Positions 1 to 5,525 of a stretch of DNA of 9,780 nt are shown here, piece by piece. Made by a program: the position numbers and the translations under genes. Where the stretch lies: positions 1 through 9,780 of the forward strand of contig CAYUNT010000175.1 in assembly GCA_964446285.1 (NCBI GenBank). Direction: 5' to 3'. Origin of the DNA: CAYUNT01 sp964446285. GTDB lineage: Bacteria > Sumerlaeota > Sumerlaeia > SLMS01 > CAYUNT01. Numbering within the stretch: the stretch's first letter is position 1; the number at the start of each line of letters is the position of its first letter. The notes beneath the pieces were generated by a model, which was given only the letters and a program-made list of their open reading frames with translations, made no database searches and was not told the origin of the DNA.

Positions 1-32
1 GGAGCTCTGCGAGCCGCGCGGGACCTTTGCAA

Positions 33-61
33 GCTCATTCAATCCGGGAGACAGAATGAGC
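33..61 (-). terminator. hairpin downstream of the DUF5666 gene
   Basis: An 8-bp perfect inverted repeat (GCTCATTC at 33-40, GAATGAGC at 54-61) with a 13-nt loop lies about 20 bases past the stop of the minus-strand gene ending at 80. No T-run follows it on the minus strand, so it is not a canonical intrinsic terminator. It may mark the 3' end of the transcript or be chance. Nothing else is recognisable in bases 1-79. Confidence 0.3.
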
Positions 62-79
62 AGACCTTCTTTGGCGTTA

Positions 80-1516
80 TCAGGATCCGCCTCGTGTGCG
101 AATAGGCGCCGTCTTGCCCGACTTGATGACTTCTTTTGCAAAAAGGAGGCCGAACGCAGGCTGTCCGCAGCCATTGGCCGTAACAATGTCACCCGCCTGG
201 AAATCCGACAGCGCAATCGCATTGCCCAAGGCATCGCGCAGCGAGGTTTCGTTCAGGATGATAACCATGACGCCATCCACGGTCATGGTTTTCTGATCGA
301 GATCGACCGCGATCACCGCGCCAGAGACCTCGATGCCGCAATCCACGTCAATCGTGGCGGTCGGTTCAGGAGTGGCCGTCGGCTCCTCTGTAGGTTCAGC
401 GGTCGGTTCCGCCGTGGGTTCCGCCGTCGGCTCTGCGGTCGGTTCGGGTGTTGTAGGCTCAACCGTCGGCTCCGTCGTGGGTTCCGCAGTTGGTTCTGCA
501 GTTGGTTCTGCCGTCGGCTCGACCGTGGGCTCTTCTGTAGGATAAGCAGTCACGATGGGCGTAGGCGTCGGCGAGGCGACATCTGTCGGATTCGCCGTCG
601 GCTCTTCCGTAGGCTCAGCAGTCGGTTCCTCTGTGGGGACAGCCGTCGGTTCCGGCGTATCGGTGGTCGGTTCGCAGTCGCCCTTGACGATCAGATCGGC
701 GAACATCTTCTGGCGGTTGATTTTCAGGCCCGTAGCCGTGACGCAATCGCCAACAGCCAGATCGCGGAACCGCAGCACGCTGCCATCGCTGTCTTGAATA
801 ACGGTGTGGGGCTTGGCCTTGATGATCTGGTCTTTCACCTTCATATACCGGTTGTGGTGGCTAATCCACCGAATGCGCCCTTCCACAGTAATTACTTTGG
901 AATGGGGTTGCGTTGGTTCCGGAGTCACTTCCGGCGTGGTCGGTTCCGGCTTGGGGGTTTTGGTCGGGCACGCAGTGCGCGTCGGACACGGCGTGCAAGT
1001 CGGGCACGGAGTGCGCGTCGGCTTGGGAGTTACTTCCGGCGTATCTGTCGGCTCCGGACGCGGGGTGCAGGTCGGGCAAGGCGTCTTTGTGGGACACGGC
1101 GTGCGCGTCAATGTGGGGGTGGTAGTTTCGCGCGGCGTGCAGGTGGGCTTGGGATCGGGGCACGTCACGAGGGCTACCTTGGAAGCCAGAATCACGCCTT
1201 CAGACACCACTTTTCCAACGGCGCAGGCTTCGTTTCCGACAGCGAAATCGTCAAAGGCAATCACTTGGCCTCGGATGTCGATGTAGGTGGTTTTTTCATT
1301 TGTTTGGACGGTTGCCTTCCCAATCGTAAAGACTTGGGCGTCCGCATCGATGGCCTTGATAATGCCACGAACGGTCGCGGTGTTGGTGCCGCACGCGGTT
1401 TCCGGCGTGCTCTGCGCCAGTGCGCTGGACATAATAAGCGCCAGTCCCATGATGAACAGAGCGATTGCCCTGGATGCGCCTACACCCTGCCCCTTCATGA
1501 CCGGATGGGTTTTCAT
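80..1516 (-). CDS. secreted protein with three DUF5666-like domains and Pro-Thr repeat linkers
   Basis: The 478-residue product has a signal peptide: basic start, hydrophobic stretch about 17-33, and an ALA-Q cleavage site after residue 34. Three similar beta-rich modules follow at about 47-118, 208-281 and 393-466. Each has the pattern V-x-G-x-I, then a T-x-I/L strand turn, a short 'FxDFxxGD'-like segment and a closing A-K/D-x-V strand, which matches the DUF5666 family of secreted, OB-like domains. Linker 1 (about 120-206) is Pro-Thr rich with nine cysteines counting C119. Linker 2 (about 282-390) is built of EPT/AEPT repeats without cysteine. Each module also carries or is flanked by two cysteines (42/98, 258/281, 393/450), a possible disulfide pair. 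The start is fixed by a good ribosome site, AAAAGGAGA, eight bases before ATG. It lies 292 bp downstream of rmlB on the same strand, but a terminator separates them, so it probably has its own promoter. The function is unknown. An exported cell-envelope or extracellular binding protein is the plausible reading; no anchor or sorting signal is visible at the C-terminus. Confidence 0.85.
   Translation of the reverse strand: MKTHPVMKGQGVGASRAIALFIMGLALIMSSALAQSTPETACGTNTATVRGIIKAIDADAQVFTIGKATVQTNEKTTYIDIRGQVIAFDDFAVGNEACAVGKVVSEGVILASKVALVTCPDPKPTCTPRETTTPTLTRTPCPTKTPCPTCTPRPEPTDTPEVTPKPTRTPCPTCTPCPTRTACPTKTPKPEPTTPEVTPEPTQPHSKVITVEGRIRWISHHNRYMKVKDQIIKAKPHTVIQDSDGSVLRFRDLAVGDCVTATGLKINRQKMFADLIVKGDCEPTTDTPEPTAVPTEEPTAEPTEEPTANPTDVASPTPTPIVTAYPTEEPTVEPTAEPTAEPTAEPTTEPTVEPTTPEPTAEPTAEPTAEPTAEPTEEPTATPEPTATIDVDCGIEVSGAVIAVDLDQKTMTVDGVMVIILNETSLRDALGNAIALSDFQAGDIVTANGCGQPAFGLLFAKEVIKSGKTAPIRTRGGS
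347..673 (-). repeat. coding minisatellite: EPT repeat linker
   Basis: This stretch encodes residues 282-390 of the secreted DUF5666 protein. It is made of degenerate 9- and 12-bp units encoding EPT, AEPT, EEPT and VEPT; on the plus strand these read as variations of GTCGGTTCTGCA/GTCGGCTCCGCC. The units differ mainly at synonymous positions, so the repeat is old enough to have diverged, but length change by slippage remains possible. The protein segment should be extended and could be glycosylated on Thr, which is inference. Confidence 0.85.
914..1108 (-). repeat. tandem duplication in the cysteine-rich Pro-Thr linker
   Basis: Two adjacent related copies encode residues 137-166 (1019-1108) and 167-201 (914-1018) of the DUF5666 protein. 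Both begin TRTPCPT, pass through CxxC-containing PT repeats and end in PEVTPKP or PEVTPEP. Copy 2 is five residues longer and has one extra cysteine. The duplication appears at DNA level too: the string ACTTCCGGCGT recurs in both. Confidence 0.75.
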
Positions 1517-1676
1517 GCTGCGTTCTCCTTTTACTGCGAAACACCTATGCTTCTAAAGAAAGGCTGGGAGCCGAATTACTCCGGGACGGGGGAATAAATC
1601 GGAATCCCCTATCTGCCTCTCCTTACTAGAATACCCGACCCGCGCGACTTTTTCGGCTGATGACATTTATCGAGCA

Positions 1677-1702
1677 GAAATTTTTTATACAATTAAAAAA
1701 AG
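1677..1702 (-). promoter_or_regulatory. AT-rich tract, possible promoter region of the DUF5666 gene
   Basis: In a GC-rich window this 26-bp stretch is almost wholly A/T (on the minus strand CTTTTTTTAATTGTATAAAA, then AAATTT). It lies about 160-190 bases before the DUF5666 start. It contains TTGTAT and TATAAA strings, but no clear pair of -35 and -10 boxes at proper spacing. It may be an UP-element-like or promoter segment. The rest of the 292-bp gap holds only the ribosome site and the upstream terminator. Confidence 0.2.
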
Positions 1703-1781
1703 AGGTGCTCTGATCGAATCTTAGCATGGAGCGTGGGTGCACACAACATTGCAAACAAAAGAGTTGCGTGCCGCTCCAGTG

Positions 1782-1824
1782 AAAAAGACCGGCATGGCCG
1801 CGCGGGCGTTACCCGCGCTGGCCA
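1782..1824 (-). terminator. rmlB terminator overlapping its stop codon
   Basis: On the minus strand a 12-bp stem (TGGCC then GCGCGGG, pairing with CCCGCGC then GGCCA, with one bulged A) closes a five-base loop, TAACG. The loop contains the TAA stop of rmlB (1809-1811). A run of five T follows at 1786-1782, eight bases after the stem; a smaller alternative hairpin, CGGC-CAT-GCCG, lies almost against the T-run. The GC-rich stem plus T-run supports intrinsic termination. The last four codons of rmlB (GQRG) form one arm of the stem. Confidence 0.6.
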
Positions 1825-2840
1825 TACATCCGTTCATAATACTGCTGGTATTCGCCCGATAGGATTTCCTGCCACCATGCGCGATTTTCCTCATACCAGG
1901 CGAGCGTCCGGCGCATGCCCTCTTCGAACTCCACCGCGGGCGCCCATTGCAGTTCGCGCCGCGCCTTTGAGGCATCGATCGCATAACGGCGGTCATGTCC
2001 GGGGCGGTCTTTTACAAATCGGATTAGCGATTCCGGCTTGCCGAGCAGCCGCAAAATCATGCGCACCAGTTCGATGTTGGGCCGCTCGTTGTCCGCGCCG
2101 AAATTATACACCTCGCCGGGGCGTCCGCGTTCGAGCGCCGCCGCGATCCCCGCGCAATGATCCTCGACAAATATCCAGTCGCGCACATTGAGACCATCGC
2201 CATAGACGGGCAGCGATTCGCCGCGCATCGCATTGAGCGTCATCAGCGGAATCACCTTCTCCGGGAACTGAAACGGCCCGTAGTTGTTCGAGCAGCGCGT
2301 GATTATCGTTTCCTGCCCGTGCGTGTGCCAGGCCGCCAGCGCCAGGAGGTCGGCGGCCGCCTTCGAGGCCGCGTAGGGCGAGTTGGGATGCAGCGGCGAA
2401 TCCTCTGTGAAACGATCTGCGCCGCCGAGTTCGAGAGAACCATAGACCTCGTCGGTCGAGACTTGGACAAACCGCTTCACGCCGTGGCGTCGCGCTGCAT
2501 CGAGGAGCGTCTGGGTTCCGAGGACGTTTGTGCGGATGAACGGCGCGGCCGACTCGATGCTGCGATCCACATGGCTTTCCGCCGCGAGGTGGATCACGGC
2601 GTCGAACCGCCCCTCCGCGAAAAGGCCGTCCACAAACGCCGCGTCCGCGATGTCGCCCCTCACGAACCGATGGCGCGGGTGATCGCGAAAATCCGCGATC
2701 GTGCGCAGGTTGCCCGCGTAGGTCAGCGCGTCGAGCGACGTAACGCGCCAATTGGCGTATCGGGGTTCGGCGTTATTGAGAAACCGCCGCGCCAGATGCG
2801 ATCCGATAAATCCGCACGTTCCTGTTATGAGTAAGTGCAT
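1809..2840 (-). CDS. rmlB: dTDP-glucose 4,6-dehydratase
   Basis: The enzyme converts dTDP-glucose to dTDP-4-keto-6-deoxyglucose in the cytoplasm, the second step to dTDP-rhamnose and other 6-deoxysugars. It is an extended short-chain dehydrogenase. The 343-residue product has the NAD-binding loop GTCGFIG (7-13), catalytic T129-D130-E131 in STDEVYGSL, and Tyr156/Lys160 in YAASK. Family signatures LDALTYAGN (37-45), CSNNYGPFQFPEK (183-195), GDGLNVRDWIFVEDH (214-228) and RPGHDRRYAID (279-289) are also present. Length is typical. The start at 2840 is preferred over the ATG at 2861 because GGAG lies five bases before it and the protein then begins at MHLLITG, as in relatives. Cys9 and Thr8 replace the usual Gly-Ala in the glycine loop, a mild change. 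No rmlA, rmlC or rmlD lies nearby, although a gene beyond the window is possible. A strong terminator covers its 3' end. Confidence 0.95.
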   Translation of the reverse strand: MHLLITGTCGFIGSHLARRFLNNAEPRYANWRVTSLDALTYAGNLRTIADFRDHPRHRFVRGDIADAAFVDGLFAEGRFDAVIHLAAESHVDRSIESAAPFIRTNVLGTQTLLDAARRHGVKRFVQVSTDEVYGSLELGGADRFTEDSPLHPNSPYAASKAAADLLALAAWHTHGQETIITRCSNNYGPFQFPEKVIPLMTLNAMRGESLPVYGDGLNVRDWIFVEDHCAGIAAALERGRPGEVYNFGADNERPNIELVRMILRLLGKPESLIRFVKDRPGHDRRYAIDASKARRELQWAPAVEFEEGMRRTLAWYEENRAWWQEILSGEYQQYYERMYGQRG

Positions 2841-2856
2841 GAAATCTCCGCCTGCC

Positions 2857-2871
2857 TGCATTGCATTGCAT
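2857..2871. repeat. three perfect TGCAT repeats upstream of rmlB
   Basis: TGCAT occurs three times in tandem, 16 to 31 bases before the chosen rmlB start, within the probable untranslated leader. It could be a short operator or a slippage-prone microsatellite, or chance. Confidence 0.4.
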
Positions 2872-3115
2872 CGAGCCTGGGAGAGGATGCGCGCACCTGA
2901 AAAGATGCGCGCGCCAGCGTGAATTCAACTCTGGGATCGCGAGGCTCCGCACTCGCTCTTCTGAGAGGATGTGCGCGTCCGCCAAGCACGCGGATATAAT
3001 GATTTTCCCGCGCTCCGCTCGTCAACCCTCGAACGCCTTCATTTCAGCGTTTCAGTGCAAGACAGGCAGCCGGACACAAACACGCGGAAAAGATTCAAGA
3101 ATGCCAAGCGTTGCG

Positions 3116-3241
3116 GGGCCAAGAGAGGATTCCTTTTTTCTCTGGCCCTTTGGCGGCGAATTGTGCCTGATTTCCGGTGGCTTGGACGTCTCGTCCAAGA
3201 TTCTCTTCCTGGCTTTCGGTCTGGCTCGCGCCTTGAGCCGG
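3116..3241 (+). promoter_or_regulatory. structured leader with three hairpins before the permease gene
   Basis: Three hairpins follow each other in the last 150 bases before the GTG start at 3267. The first is GGGCCAAGAG / CTCTGGCCC (3116-3148, one bulge). The second is a perfect 8-bp stem, CTTGGACG-TCT-CGTCCAAG (3181-3199). The third is CTGGCTC / GAGCCGG (3221-3241, one G-U pair if transcribed). The second may be a DNA operator, as it is a near-perfect palindrome. The set could also be a regulatory RNA leader. No known riboswitch class is recognised. Confidence 0.4.
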
Positions 3242-3266
3242 CTCCCCCCTTCGGAGAATTCTATTC

Positions 3267-5465
3267 GTGAGCAATCCCTCGCGGCACTTGAGTTTGTTTG
3301 CCACCACGGCGCTTGGCGTGGGCGCCATGATGGATGGCGGCATTCTTGCCCTGGCGGGCGTGGCATTTGCCTCAGCGGGTCCGGGGGCGCTGGCCGCTTT
3401 CGCTCTGAACGCTGTGATTGTCATTCTCACCGCTCTGAGTTACGCCGAGCTCTCGACCGCATTTCCCCAATCCGGCGGAATATACGTTTTTGCCAAGCGC
3501 GTCCTTTCGGTCAGCGCCGCATTCAGCGTGGGATGGATTTTCTGGTTCGCGTCCATTGTGGCCGCGTCGCTGTATGCGCTCGGATTTGCATCGTTTGCGC
3601 TGCAATCCGCCGCCGCCCTGTGGCCCTCCGCTCCCGCCTGGCTGAGCACTTCCTCGGCCCCCACCTTGTTTTCACTTTTCGCCATCATCGCCGGAACCGG
3701 AATGCTTTCCCGTTCTCCCGGCTCCAGCGGCAGTTGGATCAACGTCCTGAAGGTAATAGCGTTTGGGATATTGATTCTGGGCGGAGCGTGGGCATGGATG
3801 CGGATTCGCCCTTCGCCAGCGGCGAACCTGGCGCCCATGTATCCGCACGGCGCCAGCGGATTGTTCCTGGCGATGGGCTACACGTTTATTGCATTTCAGG
3901 GATACGACCTGATTCCGAGCATCGCCGGGGAGGTAAAAAATCCGCGCCGCGCGCTGCCACGAGCCATATTTCTGTCGATGGGAATTGGACTGGCCCTGTA
4001 TTTGCCGCTGCTTGTTCTTGTTGCGATCCTGGGCGTGCCGGAGGGCGGTTCGATCGAAGCCCTGGCGCGCACAAATCCGGAAACGCTGGTCGCGCGGGCC
4101 GTCCGCCATTTTCTGGGAACCCCGGGCTACTGGCTTGTGATGATCTCGGGGGTTCTGGCCTTGTCATCCGCCATGCTGGCCTATCTGTTTGCCGCCTCGC
4201 GCATTGCCCAGGCCATGGCTCGAGACCGCACGCTTCCCTCGGAACTCGAGGGAATTCACAGCCGGTTCGGAACCCCCTTGCCCGCTCTTCTGGCCACTGC
4301 CGCCATTTCCTGCGCTCTTCTGCTGATCTTCAGCGACATCTCCAGAGCGGGCGCCGCATCGTCACTGATCTTTTTGGTCATGTCCGCGCTGGCCCATCTG
4401 ATTTGCGTTCTGGCGCGCAAACGCCGCCCGAACCACGAGGGATTCCGCACGCCCGCCTGGCCGCTGTTCCCCGTGGTGGGCGCCGCTGCCTGCGCGGCTC
4501 TGGCCGGCTTCCAGGGCGTGGCTGTTCCCGCGGCCGGACTTGTGATTGGCGCATGGCTGATCCTTGGATTTATTTGTTATTTGTGGATTTTCGGACCGCG
4601 CGCCCGTGTCTCCGACGCCGCGAGCGAACTCTCCGATCCGGACCTTCTGGAGTTGCGCGGCCGCAGCCCCCTTGTGCTGGTGCCGATTGCCAATCCGGCC
4701 AGCGCGGGAACCCTCGCGCTTCTGGCGTCCAGCCTGTTGCCACGCGCCGGGCGCGTGTTGCTGCTAAACATCGTCCGCCCGCCCAAGGAAGGCGACTCGA
4801 TGGGCGAAGGGCTGCAAAGCATGTCGGACGTTTTGCGCCGTTCGATGGAGGTTTCGCTCCAGGCTGGCGTGCGGGTCGAGTGCATGGCCACTATCGCCGC
4901 CAATCCCTGGGGCGAAATCGAGCGCGTGGCGCGCGCGCACCGATGCGCCATGACGCTGCTTGGCATGGCGGACCTCTCGAACGAATCCACGCGCTCGCGC
5001 ATCGAGGAACTGATCAGCCGCCTGCCGGGAAACATGGCTCTTGTGCGCATGAAACCAGACTGGCAGCCCAAAAACGTCCGCAGGGTCCTTGTGCCAATTG
5101 GGGGGCGCGGGGTTCACAACACCCTTCGCGCCCGCCTCCTGACCGCCCTTCGATGGCAGGCCCCGGACCAGTTTGAGGTGCGCTATCTCATCGTGGTTCC
5201 CGAGACGACGTCCGAGTCCGAGGGCAAACGGCTCAAGGCATTGTGGTCGAAACTGGTCATGGACGAATGCGACGCCCCTTCGGACGTGCATGTGGTTCCA
5301 AGCCAGGATGTGGCGGCGGCCGTGATCGATCAATCCGCGGATTGCGATCTGATTCTGTTGGGCATGGGCCGTGAGGGCCGCCAGCGCCGCGTAATCGGGT
5401 CCGTAGTATCCAAAGTGATAAACGCAACAGATCGCGCCGTGCTCATGATCAGCCAGCGCGAATAA
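3267..5465 (+). CDS. APC-family amino acid permease with two C-terminal Usp-like domains
   Basis: The 732-residue inner-membrane protein probably imports an amino acid or related compound by proton or ion coupling; the substrate is not predictable. Residues 8-443 contain about 12 hydrophobic helices. The APC fold is marked by TM1 GVGAMMDGGILALAGVAF (17-34), SYAELSTAFPQSGGIYVFAKR (58-78, typical TM2-loop) and the TM6 segment FIAFQGYDLIPSIAGEVKNP (207-226) followed by RRALPRAI. Two cytoplasmic universal-stress-like domains follow, about 467-596 (LVLVPIANP) and 604-729 (VRRVLVPIGG). The second ends in LLGMGREGRQRRVIGSVVSKV, close to the nucleotide-binding G-rich motif of UspA, while the first lacks it. 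The usual TM1 G-[S/A]-G-I unwound motif reads D-G-G-I here, with Asp23. The start is GTG with GGAG ten bases upstream. The gene stands alone, divergent from rmlB and convergent with the kinase gene. APC-Usp fusions are known and widespread; Usp parts are thought to sense nucleotides and regulate transport. Confidence 0.9.
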   Translation: MSNPSRHLSLFATTALGVGAMMDGGILALAGVAFASAGPGALAAFALNAVIVILTALSYAELSTAFPQSGGIYVFAKRVLSVSAAFSVGWIFWFASIVAASLYALGFASFALQSAAALWPSAPAWLSTSSAPTLFSLFAIIAGTGMLSRSPGSSGSWINVLKVIAFGILILGGAWAWMRIRPSPAANLAPMYPHGASGLFLAMGYTFIAFQGYDLIPSIAGEVKNPRRALPRAIFLSMGIGLALYLPLLVLVAILGVPEGGSIEALARTNPETLVARAVRHFLGTPGYWLVMISGVLALSSAMLAYLFAASRIAQAMARDRTLPSELEGIHSRFGTPLPALLATAAISCALLLIFSDISRAGAASSLIFLVMSALAHLICVLARKRRPNHEGFRTPAWPLFPVVGAAACAALAGFQGVAVPAAGLVIGAWLILGFICYLWIFGPRARVSDAASELSDPDLLELRGRSPLVLVPIANPASAGTLALLASSLLPRAGRVLLLNIVRPPKEGDSMGEGLQSMSDVLRRSMEVSLQAGVRVECMATIAANPWGEIERVARAHRCAMTLLGMADLSNESTRSRIEELISRLPGNMALVRMKPDWQPKNVRRVLVPIGGRGVHNTLRARLLTALRWQAPDQFEVRYLIVVPETTSESEGKRLKALWSKLVMDECDAPSDVHVVPSQDVAAAVIDQSADCDLILLGMGREGRQRRVIGSVVSKVINATDRAVLMISQRE

Positions 5466-5519
5466 CCGCGAAAAGACACGAGAAAAAGAATTGCATCTTC
5501 TTTTCGCGTTTTTCGCGGT
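5465..5519. terminator. long imperfect inverted repeat between convergent genes
   Basis: The 60-bp gap between the permease and kinase genes is nearly filled by an inverted repeat. ACCGCGAAAA at the left pairs with TTTTCGCGGT at the right, and the inner GAGAAAAAGAA side roughly faces TCTTCTTTTCGCG. Position between convergent stop codons suggests a shared bidirectional terminator, but no T-run follows on either strand. The CGCGAAAA unit is repeated on the right arm (complement CTTTTCGCG-TTTTTCGCG), so it may instead be a dispersed repeat. Confidence 0.5.
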
Positions 5520-5525
5520 AAAAAC

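Larger units (their letters stand above)
2841..3266. other. 426-bp divergent intergenic region between rmlB and the APC permease gene
   Basis: No convincing gene lies here; open frames on both strands lack family signatures and ribosome sites. It must hold the promoters of both divergent genes. A TATAAT hexamer occurs on the plus strand at 2995-3000 without a recognisable -35 box. A GAGAGGATG(C/T)GCGCG string occurs twice (2881-2894 and 2963-2977), and a third GATGCGCGC copy is at 2904-2912; these could be operator half-sites. The half nearest the permease contains three hairpins, listed separately. Confidence 0.5.

Noticed and set aside
914..1108. CRISPR-like array in the repetitive region of the first gene
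   Set aside because: The repeats are in-frame coding units of 9-105 bp without unique spacers, so they are a protein linker, not a CRISPR array.
56..1597. Long plus-strand open frame opposite the DUF5666 gene, and shorter Gly-Ser-Val repeat frames within it
   Set aside because: The frames exist because the repeat DNA lacks stop codons on the opposite strand. Their products are Arg/Gly-rich or monotonous with no family signature, while the minus-strand product has a signal peptide, clear domains and a good ribosome site.
2841..2861. Seven-residue N-terminal extension of rmlB from the ATG at 2861
   Set aside because: GGAG lies five bases before ATG 2840, and relatives begin just before the Rossmann strand.
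2861..5176. 771-codon plus-strand frame overlapping the permease gene
   Set aside because: It is a shifted frame over the permease; its translation is Arg/Ser/Gly-rich without hydrophobic helices or motifs, as expected for an off-frame reading of GC-rich DNA.
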